Source: Pseudomonas putida
Lineage (GTDB): Bacteria; Pseudomonadota; Gammaproteobacteria; Pseudomonadales; Pseudomonadaceae
Length of the DNA stretch: 64,000 nt
Reading direction: 5' to 3'
NCBI RefSeq assembly: GCF_025905425.1
Contig: NZ_CP109603.1
Location: 186,001-250,000 of the forward strand
Part shown: piece by piece, positions 56,033 to 64,000 of the stretch
Numbering within the stretch: the first letter of the stretch is position 1
Layout: every line of letters begins with the position of its first letter
Position numbers and translations under genes: made by a program
The notes under the pieces: model-generated
Database searches by the model: none
What the model was told of the DNA's origin: nothing
What the model saw: the letters and a program-made list of their open reading frames with translations, nothing else

Positions 56033-57556
56033 TTACTTCACTTCAACAGCCAGGCTTTCGGCAATCTTGCTCTGCCACAGCGCGGGGCCTGTGATGTGCA
56101 CCGACTCACCGTTGCTGTCCACCGCGACGGTGACCGGCATGTCTTTCACATCGAACTCGTAGATCGCTTCCATGCCCAGCTCGGCGAAGGCCAGGACCTT
56201 CGACTTGCGGATTGCTTGGGCCACCAGGTAAGCGGCGCCGCCGACGGCCATCAGGTACACGGCCTTGTTGTCCTTGATCGCTTCGATGGCGGTCGGGCCA
56301 CGTTCGGACTTGCCGATCATGCCCAGCAGGCCGGTCTGTTCGAGGATCTGGCGGGTGAACTTGTCCATGCGGGTGGCGGTGGTCGGGCCGGCTGGGCCAA
56401 CCACTTCGTCACCGACCGGGTCAACCGGGCCGACGTAGTAGATGAAGCGGCCCTTCAGATCGACCGGCAGCTCTTCACCACGGTTGAGCATCTCGACCAT
56501 GCGCTTGTGCGCGGCGTCGCGGCCGGTGAGCATCTTGCCGTTGAGCAGGATGGTCTCGCCCGGCTTCCAGCTGGCGACTTCTTCCGGAGTGATGTCGTCG
56601 AGGTTGACGCGGCGGGCGCTTGGGCCAGCTTCCCAGACGATTTCCGGGTAGGCGTCCAGCGACGGCGCTTCCAGCTCGGCCGGGCCGGAGCCGTCGAGCA
56701 CGAAGTGCGCGTGACGGGTGGCGGCGCAGTTCGGGATCATGCACACCGGCAGCGAGGCGGCGTGGGTCGGGTAGTCCATGATCTTGACGTCGAGCACGGT
56801 GGTCAGGCCGCCCAGGCCCTGGGCACCGATGCCCAGCTGGTTGACCTTCTCGAACAGCTCCAGGCGGATCTCTTCGATACGGTTTTGCGGGCCACGGGCT
56901 TTCAGCTCATGGATGTCGATGGACTCCATCAACACTTCCTTGGCCATGACCGCGGCTTTTTCGGCGGTACCGCCGATGCCGATGCCGAGCATGCCAGGTG
57001 GGCACCAGCCAGCACCCATGGTCGGAACGGTCTTCAGTACCCAGTCGACGATCGAGTCGGACGGGTTGAGCATGGCCATCTTCGACTTGTTTTCCGAACC
57101 GCCGCCTTTGGCTGCGACATCGACTTCGACCTTGTCGCCAGGGACGATCGAGTAGTGGATGACGGCCGGGGTGTTGTCTTTGGTGTTCTTGCGAGCACCG
57201 GCCGGGTCGGCCAGGATCGAGGCGCGCAGGACGTTCTCAGGCAGGTTGTAGGCGCGACGCACACCTTCGTTGATCATGTCGTCGACACTCAGGGTGGCGC
57301 CGTCCCAGCGCACGTCCATGCCGACGCGCACGAACACGGTGACGATACCGGTGTCCTGGCAGATCGGGCGGTGGCCGGTGGCGCACATGCGCGAGTTGAT
57401 CAGGATCTGGGCGATGGAGTCGCGCGCGGCAGGCGACTCTTCACGCAGGTAGGCCTCGTGCATCGCCTGGATGAAATCGACGGGGTGGTAGTACGAAATG
57501 AATTGCAGGGCGTCGGCGACGCTCTGAATCAGGTCGTCTTGCTTGATCACGGTCAT
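56033..57556 (-). CDS. fumA: Fumarate hydratase, class I ([4Fe-4S])
   Basis: Reversible hydration of fumarate to malate in the TCA cycle. A 507-residue oxygen-sensitive class I enzyme with the N-terminal alpha domain (GHRPICQDTGIVTVFVRVG, with one Fe-S Cys), MIPNCAATRHAHFVLDG and GAGWCPPGMLG (the other Fe-S cysteines), and the C-terminal beta domain (YYVGPVDPVGDEVVGPAGPTTATRMDKFT). The ATG at 57556 (MTVIKQDD) is followed by the family N-terminus; codons further upstream run into the leader. Confidence 0.96.
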   Translation of the reverse strand: MTVIKQDDLIQSVADALQFISYYHPVDFIQAMHEAYLREESPAARDSIAQILINSRMCATGHRPICQDTGIVTVFVRVGMDVRWDGATLSVDDMINEGVRRAYNLPENVLRASILADPAGARKNTKDNTPAVIHYSIVPGDKVEVDVAAKGGGSENKSKMAMLNPSDSIVDWVLKTVPTMGAGWCPPGMLGIGIGGTAEKAAVMAKEVLMESIDIHELKARGPQNRIEEIRLELFEKVNQLGIGAQGLGGLTTVLDVKIMDYPTHAASLPVCMIPNCAATRHAHFVLDGSGPAELEAPSLDAYPEIVWEAGPSARRVNLDDITPEEVASWKPGETILLNGKMLTGRDAAHKRMVEMLNRGEELPVDLKGRFIYYVGPVDPVGDEVVGPAGPTTATRMDKFTRQILEQTGLLGMIGKSERGPTAIEAIKDNKAVYLMAVGGAAYLVAQAIRKSKVLAFAELGMEAIYEFDVKDMPVTVAVDSNGESVHITGPALWQSKIAESLAVEVK

Positions 57557-57598
57557 GCAGCGCGCTCCTCTTAAAGACGGGAACATTCGTAAAGGCCC

Positions 57599-57625
57599 TT
57601 CGACACTGCACACCGGTGTGTCGAA
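57599..57625. promoter_or_regulatory. Nested palindrome in the fumA leader
   Basis: TTCGACAC (57599-57606) pairs with GTGTCGAA (57618-57625), and within it CACACCGGTGTG (57609-57620) is a perfect 12-bp palindrome. It lies 43 bp before the fumA start, so it could be an operator. No known regulator is assigned. Confidence 0.35.
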
Positions 57626-57800
57626 ACGCCTGGCAAGGCGTCGGCAGGTCAGGCCGACGTAAAAAGGCGCGGCAGTATAGCGCGCCTCACCGTGCGAAAC
57701 ACCTGCGTGTGGTCTGGACCATGGTCGGCTGGGTGGTGGGCATCCTTTTTGCTGCCAATGGCGGCTTGCCTTAGAGTGGCGATGTGTACCCGGAGAAATG

Positions 57801-58727
57801 ATGACCATGCCTGAACTCTGTGTGGGCGAGCGCCGCTGGACGGTGCCCACCGGCAGTAACCTGCTCGATGCCTTGAACGAGGCGGGCTTGAATGTGCCCT
57901 ACAGCTGCCGTGCAGGCAGTTGCCATGCCTGCCTGGTGCATTGCCTGGACGGGCAGCCGGCGGATGCCTTGCCCGAGGCATTGGCGCTGGAGAAACACGC
58001 ACAGGGATGGCGCCTGGCCTGCCAGTGTCGGGTGGTGGATGACCTGCGCGTGGCGCTGTTCGACCCCCTGCAGGAAGGTATCCCCGCGAAGGCGTGTGAA
58101 CTGGACTGGTTTGGCGATGTGTTGCGCTTGCGCCTGCGGCCTGAGCGCACGTTGCGTTACCAGGCCGGTCAGCATGTGGTGCTGTGGAGTGGCTCGATAG
58201 CGCGGCCTTACTCCTTGGCGAGCCTGCCGGGTGAGGATGACTGCCTGGAGTTTCATATCGATTGCCAGCGGCCAGGGGCCTTTTGTGACAAGGCGCGGGC
58301 GTTGCAGGTTGGCGATGAACTGCGCCTGGGCGAGCTCAGGGGTGGGGCGTTGCATTATGACCCGGACTGGCAGGAGCGTCCGCTCTGGCTGTTGGCGGCG
58401 GGGACGGGGCTGGCACCGCTGTGGGGGCTTATGCGGGAGGCTTTGCGGCAGGGGCATCGAGGTGAGATCCGGGTGATGCATGTGGCACATGACCACGCCG
58501 GGCATTACCTGGCCGAGCCGTTGCTGCAAATCGAAGGGGTGAACGTCGAGCTGGTGCTGACGGATCAGCTGGATGAAGCGCTGGCGGGGTTGCGGCCGTC
58601 ATCGCGGCAGACCCTCGCGCTGGTGTGTGGCTCGCCGGGGAGTGTGGAGCGCTTTGCACGGCGGCTGTTCATAGCAGGGGTGCCGAGGAATCAGGTGTTT
58701 GCCGATGTGTTTGTCGAGCATGCCTGA
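57801..58727 (+). CDS. Ferredoxin-reductase-like protein with N-terminal [2Fe-2S] domain
   Basis: A 308-residue oxidoreductase. The N-terminal plant-type ferredoxin domain has CRAGSCHACL-VHC (cluster ligands, with the fourth Cys in LACQCRVVDD), then an FAD-binding barrel (RPYSLASLPGEDD) and a NAD-binding fold (LLAAGTGLAPLWGLM). It resembles the reductase part of aromatic oxygenase systems or a stand-alone electron-transfer partner. The ATG at 57801 has GGAG 5 bases upstream. The partner is unknown. Confidence 0.85.
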   Translation: MTMPELCVGERRWTVPTGSNLLDALNEAGLNVPYSCRAGSCHACLVHCLDGQPADALPEALALEKHAQGWRLACQCRVVDDLRVALFDPLQEGIPAKACELDWFGDVLRLRLRPERTLRYQAGQHVVLWSGSIARPYSLASLPGEDDCLEFHIDCQRPGAFCDKARALQVGDELRLGELRGGALHYDPDWQERPLWLLAAGTGLAPLWGLMREALRQGHRGEIRVMHVAHDHAGHYLAEPLLQIEGVNVELVLTDQLDEALAGLRPSSRQTLALVCGSPGSVERFARRLFIAGVPRNQVFADVFVEHA

Positions 58728-58747
58728 GGAATTTTGGGCGCCTATGC

Positions 58748-58856
58748 TGGCCCTTTCGCGGGGCAAGCCCGCTCCCACAGAGACCTTACTGCCTTGAGTT
58801 CAGCGGGGTACTGTGGGAGCGGGCTTGCCCCGCGAACGGGCCGCAGAGCGGCCCTT
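58748..58856. repeat. REP element pair (inverted)
   Basis: CTGGCCCTTTCGCGGGGCAA with a GCCCGCTCCCACAG tail, and an inverted unit ending CCGCAGAGCGGCCC at 58855. It lies between the convergent ferredoxin-reductase and pyk genes. Confidence 0.9.
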
Positions 58857-58866
58857 TTGCAGGCTA

Positions 58867-60321
58867 TCAGCCGACCAGCGGATCACCGACATGCAGGATC
58901 TTCATGCCGTTGGTGCCACCGATGGTGTGGTAGCTGTCGCCTTTGGTCAGGATCACCCAGTCACCCTGTTGCACCAGACCACGCTTGAGCAGCTCGTCGA
59001 CCGCCGCCTGGCTCACCTTGTCGGCCGGCAGCGAAGCCGGGTCGAAGGCGATCGGGTAGACACCGCGGAACATCGAGGCGCGAGCCTGGGTAGCGCGGTG
59101 CGGCGACAGGGCGAAGATCGGCACGTGCGAACGCAGGCGCGACATGATCAGCGGGGTGTAGCCACTCTCGGTGAGGGCGATGATCGCCTTCACGCCGGGG
59201 AAGTGGTTGGCGGTGTACATGGCCGCCAGGGCGATGCTTTCGTCGCAACGCTCGAAGGTGGTGTGCAGGCGGTGGCTGGACTTCTGGTTGGTCGGGTGCT
59301 TTTCGGCACCCTGGCAGATCCGCGCCATGGCCTGGACGGCTTCGATCGGGTAGGAACCGGCGGCACTTTCGGCCGAGAGCATTACCGCGTCGGTGTTGTC
59401 CAGCACGGCGTTGGCCACGTCGGACACTTCGGCGCGGGTTGGCATCGGGTTCTGGATCATCGACTCCATCATCTGGGTCGCCACGATCACCGCTTTGTTG
59501 TTGCGGCGGGCGTGCTGGATGATCTTCTTCTGAATGCCGATCAGCTCGGCGTCGCCGATTTCCACGCCCAGGTCACCACGGGCAACCATGACGGCGTCGG
59601 AGGCGGCGATCAGCTTGTCGAGGGTTTCGTCGTCGGCAACGGCTTCGGCGCGCTCGATCTTGGCCACCAGCCAGGCGCTGCCGCCGGCCTCGTCACGCAG
59701 CTTGCGGGCATACTCCATGTCGCTGGCGTCACGCGGGAAGGACACGGCCAGGTAGTCCAGATCCATTTCCGCAGCCAGCTTGATGTCGGCCTTGTCTTTT
59801 TCGGTCAGGGCCGGCGCGGTCAGGCCGCCACCTTTGCGGTTGATGCCTTTGTGGTCCGACAGCGGGCCACCGATGATCACCACGCAGTGCAGTGCATCAG
59901 CGGTGGCGGTCTCGACGCGCATGACCACACGGCCGTCGTCGAGCAGCAGTTCGTCACCGACGCCGCAGTCCTTGACCAGGTCGGGATAGTCGATACCGAC
60001 GATGTCCTGGTTGCCTTCGGTCAGCGGGTGGGCGGTGGAGAAGGTGAACTTGTCACCGATCTTCAGTTCGATGCGCTTGTTGCTGAACTTGGCGATGCGG
60101 ATCTTCGGACCTTGCAGGTCGCCCAGCAGTGCGACATGGCGGCCGTTTTTGGCGGCGATGTCACGGATCAGGCGAGCGCGCGCCTTGTGCTCGTCCGGCG
60201 TGCCGTGGGAGAAGTTCAGACGTGCCACGTCCAGGCCGGCAAGGATCAGTTGTTCGATCACTTCCGGCGAGTTGCTGGCGGGGCCAAGGGTGGCGACGAT
60301 TTTGGTACGGCGGATGGTCAT
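58867..60321 (-). CDS. pykA: Pyruvate kinase
   Basis: Last step of glycolysis: phosphoenolpyruvate and ADP to pyruvate and ATP. 484 residues with RRTKIVATLGPASNSPE, catalytic LVAKIERAEAV (Lys at the active site), MVARGDLGVEIGD and QMMESMIQNPMPTRAEVSDVANAV. The C-terminal allosteric domain ends ILHVGDPLVG. This is the PykA type common in pseudomonads. The ATG is at 60321. Confidence 0.97.
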   Translation of the reverse strand: MTIRRTKIVATLGPASNSPEVIEQLILAGLDVARLNFSHGTPDEHKARARLIRDIAAKNGRHVALLGDLQGPKIRIAKFSNKRIELKIGDKFTFSTAHPLTEGNQDIVGIDYPDLVKDCGVGDELLLDDGRVVMRVETATADALHCVVIIGGPLSDHKGINRKGGGLTAPALTEKDKADIKLAAEMDLDYLAVSFPRDASDMEYARKLRDEAGGSAWLVAKIERAEAVADDETLDKLIAASDAVMVARGDLGVEIGDAELIGIQKKIIQHARRNNKAVIVATQMMESMIQNPMPTRAEVSDVANAVLDNTDAVMLSAESAAGSYPIEAVQAMARICQGAEKHPTNQKSSHRLHTTFERCDESIALAAMYTANHFPGVKAIIALTESGYTPLIMSRLRSHVPIFALSPHRATQARASMFRGVYPIAFDPASLPADKVSQAAVDELLKRGLVQQGDWVILTKGDSYHTIGGTNGMKILHVGDPLVG

Positions 60322-60430
60322 GCACAGACTCCTATAGTGAAGCGCAGCGAAAGGCTACTCCTGAATCTCGCTGTAGTCATTGTTCCGTTGCACTACCTGC
60401 GACCAAGGCAGATAGGGCAGCTGCAAGTTA

Positions 60431-60472
60431 CAAGCGGCAAGCTACAAGCGCATGTCTGTCGCTTGCCGCTTG
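60431..60472. repeat. Perfect 12-bp inverted repeat between pyk and lipoprotein gene
   Basis: CAAGCGGCAAGC (60431-60442) pairs exactly with GCTTGCCGCTTG (60461-60472), with an 18-nt loop. The AAGC-rich type recurs in pseudomonad genomes in my recollection and differs from the REP type. It lies in the 206-bp gap between pykA and the divergent lipoprotein gene. Confidence 0.65.
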
Positions 60473-60527
60473 AGGCTGAAGAAATATCCCGGCAGGCCGA
60501 TACACTGCCTATTAAAGGAGACCCCTC

Positions 60528-60914
60528 ATGCGAGCCCTGATCGTTTTAGCCTTGGCGGCCAGCGCCGTCGGCTGCACCCGCTGGTCCATGGACCACCACT
60601 TGAACAATGCCTACCGTGCTTACGACCGCGGCGACTGCCAGCGGGTGATGCTGGAATTGTCGCAGGTCGACCGCACCAGCCGCACGCGACCGTTCGTCCA
60701 CCCTGAGGTGTCGCTGTTGCGTGGCCAGTGCCTGGAGCGGCAGAAGCTTTTCGTGGATGCCGCGCAGACCTACGAGTACATGATTCAGGCGTACCCGGGT
60801 AACGAATACGCCTACCGCGCCCAGGCCCGCCTGCAGACGCTCGAGAAGCTCGGCCATTACCGTGGGGCCGAGGCCGCCGTGGCCAACCCGGTACAGGCTA
60901 CCCCTTGGCGTTAA
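60528..60914 (+). CDS. TPR-like lipoprotein
   Basis: A 128-residue lipoprotein: signal with lipobox SAVGC (Cys at about 16), then a short TPR-type repeat (AYRAYDRGDCQRVMLELSQVD; CLERQKLFVDAAQTYEYMIQAYPGNEYAYRAQARLQTLE). It would lie in the periplasm attached to a membrane. AAAGGAG stands before the ATG. The partner and role are unknown. Confidence 0.82.
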   Translation: MRALIVLALAASAVGCTRWSMDHHLNNAYRAYDRGDCQRVMLELSQVDRTSRTRPFVHPEVSLLRGQCLERQKLFVDAAQTYEYMIQAYPGNEYAYRAQARLQTLEKLGHYRGAEAAVANPVQATPWR

Positions 60915-61037
60915 CACCAAGGTGTGATTTATTTTTCGGGATTTACCGTGCGCGCTGCGCTAATCTGTAACTCAGCTGTTACAACAACCGCCAGTACCTC
61001 GTATTCCTGGCATCGGGTACGGACTGCACTTGTGATC

Positions 61038-61397
61038 ATGTTCAACAAGCGGCATATCGAACGCCATCAGTTGCCTTGCGTTCTCAAGGTCTTCAACCGT
61101 TTTACCGATCAGGCGATCGGCCAGCTGGGTAATGCCTCCGAAGACGGACTGATGCTGATCAGCCAGCTGCCGGTGCTGGTCGGGCCCGACTACGAGCTGC
61201 AGTTGCGCTTGCCGCTGGCCGGTGGTGGGCATCAGTTCATCAACCTCACCGCCAGTTGTCTGTGGTGCCGCGAAGACCAAACGCCCGGCCACTACGATTC
61301 GGGCTTCATGTTGCTGCAGGTGCCTCGCGAGTACGACGAATTCGTTCGCTCGTTGCGCGACTATTTCAGTTTCCGCCCCGCCAACGCTTCTGCCTGA
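61038..61397 (+). CDS. PilZ-domain protein
   Basis: A 119-residue c-di-GMP receptor-type protein. The RxxxR motif is KRHIER (Arg5-Arg9) at the N-terminus and NxSxxG is NASEDG. The rest is the beta barrel (LQLRLPLAGGGHQFINLTASCLW). A single PilZ domain with no output domain suggests an adaptor. The ATG at 61038 is next to a GTG (61032) that is also possible. Confidence 0.88.
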   Translation: MFNKRHIERHQLPCVLKVFNRFTDQAIGQLGNASEDGLMLISQLPVLVGPDYELQLRLPLAGGGHQFINLTASCLWCREDQTPGHYDSGFMLLQVPREYDEFVRSLRDYFSFRPANASA

Positions 61398-61464
61398 GCC
61401 CCTGTGAGCCTTGGCTCGCCAGAATCGCGCTAGAATCGGGTCGACCTCGATACAGGACGACCCC

Positions 61465-62901
61465 GTGAGCTCCAGCATTTTCTGGCACGACTACGAAACC
61501 ACAGGCATCAACCCGCGCTGCGACCGGCCGCTGCAGGTGGCCGGTGTGCGCACCGACTTCGACCTCAACGAGATCGAAGAACCGATCAGCCTCTACTGCC
61601 GCCCTTCCGACGACATTCTGCCGCATCCGGCCGCCTGCCTGGTCACCGGTATCACCCCGCAACAACTGGCAACCCAAGGCCTGTGCGAAGCCGAGTTCAT
61701 GACCCGGGTGCACGAGCAACTGGCGCGCCCTGGCACCTGTGGTGCCGGCTACAACACCCTGCGCTTCGACGACGAAGTGACGCGTTACAGCCTTTATCGC
61801 AACTTCTTCGACCCCTACGCCCGTGAGTGGCAGGGTGGCAACAGCCGCTGGGATTTGATCGACATCGTGCGCACCGCTTATGCCCTGCGTCCTGAAGGCA
61901 TCGAATGGCCGCAGCAGGATGGACGCACCAGCCTGCGCCTGGAACTGCTCAGTCAAGCCAATGGCATCGACCATGGCCATGCCCACGAAGCACTTTCCGA
62001 CGTGCGGGCCACGATTGCCCTGGCGCGCTTGATTCGGCAGAAACAGCCAAAGTTGTATGAGTGGCTGTTCCAGCTGCGCAGCAAACATAAAGTGATGGAG
62101 CAGATCCGTTTGTTGCAGCCGCTGGTACATATTTCAGGGCGTTTTTCGGCGGCACGTAATTACCTGGGGGTGGTCCTGCCGTTGGCGTGGCACCCGCGCA
62201 ATCGCAATGCCCTGATTGTCTGCGACCTGCATCAGGAAACCCTACCGTTATTGCGGGAAAGTGCCGAAGTACTTCGCCAGCGTTTGTATACCCGCCATGA
62301 AGACCTGGCCGAAGGTGATTTACCCGTTCCGCTTAAATTGGTGCAGATCAATCGTTGCCCGGTGCTGGCGCCCCTCTCGGTATTGCGCCCGGCCGACCAA
62401 CAACGCCTGGGCGTGGACTTGACGTTGTTACAATTGCGCGGTGAACAGCTGGCCAATCAACAGGCGCAATGGCAAGACAAGCTGGAACACATCTACGGCA
62501 AGGATGACTTCACGCCGAGTGAAGATCCTGAACAACAGTTGTATGACGGTTTTCTGGGGGATCGTGATCGCCGATTGTGCGAGCAAGTTCGTACGCTGGA
62601 ACCCGCGCAGTTGGGCCATGGGCACTGGATGTTCGATGACCCGCGGATGCCTGAACTATTGTTCCGTTATCGGGCACGTAACTTCCCTGAAACCTTGAAC
62701 AGTGAAGAGCGTCAGCGCTGGTATGGCTTCTGCCAGCAACGCCTGAGTGACCCGCAATGGGGCGCGCCGAATACCCTGGGTGATTTCGAGCAGGCGCGGC
62801 AACGTGCGTGGGAGAGCGCTGACGAAGCGGGGCGTCGGGTACTGGACGCCTGGCAGGAACACGCCCGTAAACTGCAGACACAATTTGCAATTGTGCCGTG
62901 A
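61465..62901 (+). CDS. sbcB: Exodeoxyribonuclease I SbcB
   Basis: 3'-5' single-strand DNA exonuclease of the DnaQ superfamily, 478 residues (E. coli 475). DEDDh motifs: FWHDYETTGINP (Asp-Glu), RFDDEVTRYSLYRN, and HAHEALSDVRATIALA (His-Asp). The SH3-like and C-terminal domains follow. The start is GTG at 61465 with AGGA 7 bases upstream; longer upstream reading lacks homology. The next gene converges and shares a terminator. Confidence 0.96.
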   Translation: MSSSIFWHDYETTGINPRCDRPLQVAGVRTDFDLNEIEEPISLYCRPSDDILPHPAACLVTGITPQQLATQGLCEAEFMTRVHEQLARPGTCGAGYNTLRFDDEVTRYSLYRNFFDPYAREWQGGNSRWDLIDIVRTAYALRPEGIEWPQQDGRTSLRLELLSQANGIDHGHAHEALSDVRATIALARLIRQKQPKLYEWLFQLRSKHKVMEQIRLLQPLVHISGRFSAARNYLGVVLPLAWHPRNRNALIVCDLHQETLPLLRESAEVLRQRLYTRHEDLAEGDLPVPLKLVQINRCPVLAPLSVLRPADQQRLGVDLTLLQLRGEQLANQQAQWQDKLEHIYGKDDFTPSEDPEQQLYDGFLGDRDRRLCEQVRTLEPAQLGHGHWMFDDPRMPELLFRYRARNFPETLNSEERQRWYGFCQQRLSDPQWGAPNTLGDFEQARQRAWESADEAGRRVLDAWQEHARKLQTQFAIVP

Positions 62902-62911
62902 GCGGGAAAAC

Positions 62912-62941
62912 AAAAACGCCGGCATTGAGCCGGCGTTTTTG
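62912..62941. terminator. Bidirectional terminator, sbcB / turA
   Basis: AAAAACGCCGGC (62912-62923) and GCCGGCGTTTTT (62929-62940), loop ATTGA; a 12-bp perfect stem with A and T runs on each side, between convergent sbcB and turA. Confidence 0.92.
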
Positions 62942-62971
62942 TTGCGTTAAGCAAAGTGAGCGTGCGGACAA

Positions 62972-63349
62972 TCAGTCCAGCAGGGTCGCCCAGCTTTCAA
63001 CCACGTCACCACCCCACTTGGCTTTCCATTCTTTCAGGGTCTTGTGGTTGCCGCCTTTGGTTTCGATCACTTCACCATTGTGCGGGTTCTTGTATTGCTT
63101 GACCTTGCGCGCACGTTTAGTGGCGGTGGCCTTGACCGCGCCACGTGGCGCTTTGCTCAGTTTAGACTCTGGGTCGAGCAGGGCAATGACATCACGCAGC
63201 GACTTGGAGTACTCGCCCATCAGCGTGCGCAGTTTGCCTTCGAACTCCAGCTCTTGCTTCAGCTTGTCATCCTGGGACAGGTTGGCCAGGCGGGCCTGAA
63301 GTTCTTTGATGGCTTCTTCGGTGGCGCGGTACTCGTTAATCAGGGACAT
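62972..63349 (-). CDS. turA: H-NS-family nucleoid protein MvaT/TurA
   Basis: A 125-residue xenogeneic silencer of the MvaT family. The N-terminal coiled-coil oligomerisation part is about 1-60 (INEYRATEEAIKELQARLANL), followed by a linker and a C-terminal AT-rich-DNA-binding domain (KQYKNPHNGEVIETKGGNHKTLKEWKAKWG). P. putida has several paralogues (TurA-E); this position next to purU matches TurA from memory. The ATG at 63349 is right after the ribosome site; the upstream frame is not conserved. The leader is AT-rich with a palindrome at 63432-63446. Confidence 0.9.
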   Translation of the reverse strand: MSLINEYRATEEAIKELQARLANLSQDDKLKQELEFEGKLRTLMGEYSKSLRDVIALLDPESKLSKAPRGAVKATATKRARKVKQYKNPHNGEVIETKGGNHKTLKEWKAKWGGDVVESWATLLD

Positions 63350-63431
63350 GGAGTGTTCCTTAAATACGTGTTCAGAAATGTGTGGGCCAATAATAGACAG
63401 GCGATACTCGCAAGTAAACATACAAATCGGC

Positions 63432-63446
63432 AATTAACTGTTAATT
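63432..63446. promoter_or_regulatory. AT-rich palindrome in the turA leader
   Basis: AATTAAC, T, GTTAATT, perfect 7-bp arms. It is in the 282-bp turA-purU gap, which is much more AT-rich than the rest. MvaT-type proteins bind such DNA, so this may be part of autoregulation; inferred. Confidence 0.4.
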
Positions 63447-63631
63447 AAGCTGTGACAACATTTCTCCGCGTGAACAAAAATTTACATAAGCCCTGCATTT
63501 TGTCATGGCTATGCACGGTGCTCGCGTTGTGTGCCGACAGGTGCACACAGCGCGGGTGGTGCAATCCATACTGCGTTTTTTCTGGCGGGCCGCTAGAATG
63601 AGCGCCTTTGCGAAGTTCTGGAGTCTCATTC

Positions 63632-64000
63632 ATGCGCACCTATCGTCTGGTGATCGCCTGCCCCGACCGTGTTGGCATCGTGGCGAAAGTCAGTAATTTC
63701 CTGGCCTTGTACAATGGCTGGATCAACGAAGCCAGCCACCACTCCGATGAACAGAGTGGTTGGTTCTTCATGCGTCATGAAATCCGTGCCGAATCCTTGC
63801 CATTCGGTATCGAGGCATTCCGCGAGGCGTTCGCGCCGATCGCTGAAGAGTTCTCCATGACCTGGCGTGTGACCGACTCGGCGCAGAAGAAGCGCGTGGT
63901 GTTGATGGCCAGTCGCGAATCCCACTGCCTGGCCGACCTGCTGCACCGCTGGCACACCGACGAGCTGGATTGCGACATCCCGTGCGTCGTTTCCAACCAC
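63632..64000 (+). CDS. purU: Formyltetrahydrofolate deformylase PurU (partial, 5' end)
   Basis: The first 123 codons reach the right edge. The N-terminal ACT domain is visible (RLVIACPDRVGIVAKVSNFLALYNGWINEASHHSDEQSGWFFMRHE), followed by the start of the formyl-transferase domain (KKRVVLMASRESHCLADLLHRW). PurU hydrolyses 10-formyl-THF to formate and THF and balances one-carbon pools. The ATG at 63632 follows TCTGGAGTC. Position beside turA and sbcB supports the call. Confidence 0.93.
   Translation, partial: MRTYRLVIACPDRVGIVAKVSNFLALYNGWINEASHHSDEQSGWFFMRHEIRAESLPFGIEAFREAFAPIAEEFSMTWRVTDSAQKKRVVLMASRESHCLADLLHRWHTDELDCDIPCVVSNH

Overview
The window is a 64 kb piece of chromosome from a fluorescent pseudomonad of the Pseudomonas putida group (Gammaproteobacteria). 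Three things support this: gene order (ftsZ-lpxC-dciA-secA-argJ, groESL, colRS, icmP-bifA-sodB, olsBA, fumA, pyk, sbcB-turA-purU), near-identity of several products to P. putida proteins as I remember them (ColS keeps every reported metal-sensing residue; XenB is full length), and about a dozen GC-rich P. putida-type REP clusters. Coding density is high, nearly all of the window reads as ordinary core chromosome, and I see no tRNA, rRNA, CRISPR array or prophage.

Layout. 1-7.4 kb: end of ftsA, ftsZ and lpxC (division, lipid A), the helicase loader dciA on the other strand, secA and argJ. 7.5-13.1 kb: a GST and a MutT-ThiE fusion, an IS110-family element sitting in REP DNA, a PduO-type cobalamin adenosyltransferase and a hybrid-looking orphan sensor kinase. 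13.1-21.6 kb: panE, yajQ, an MscS channel, an MdfA-like pump convergent with an AmpG-like permease, an alkyltransferase-like DNA-repair protein, a DUF481 outer-membrane protein, a HugZ-family protein and fxsA. 21.6-23.8 kb: groES-groEL behind a long leader and a sigma32-like promoter.

23.9-28.5 kb is the ColRS envelope-stress locus: a PAP2 phosphatase, colR-colS, and an LPS-modification operon (methyltransferase, InaA/WapQ-type kinase, small exported protein). Two near-identical 16-bp sites matching the ColR box lie upstream of the two outer transcription units. 28.6-32.8 kb: an RND efflux pump (MexVW-like). 33-38.2 kb: an iron-linked imelysin / di-haem / imelysin / DUF1513 cluster, with a candidate Fur box upstream of icmP. 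38.3-46.5 kb: the c-di-GMP phosphodiesterase bifA, sodB, lysine/arginine exporter with its divergent ArgP-like regulator, an SDR epimerase, a coiled-coil membrane protein, and xenB with an ArsR repressor and two inverted-repeat operator candidates.

46.7-56 kb is rich in envelope-lipid genes: acpH, olsA-olsB, an acyl-CoA-dehydrogenase-like protein, an exported serine hydrolase with a Cys-rich partner, YceI, a ClsB-type phospholipase D, then DJ-1/PfpI, SnoaL, GNAT and nitrilase-family proteins. 56-64 kb: fumA, a ferredoxin-reductase-like protein, pyk, a TPR-like lipoprotein, a PilZ protein, sbcB, the H-NS-like regulator turA and the start of purU.

No wholly new system stands out. The best leads are the ColR regulon site pair with its uncharacterised 75-residue member, the structured leader of the REP-embedded IS110 element, the imelysin cluster with its divergent second imelysin, and the palindromes near the ArsR gene.
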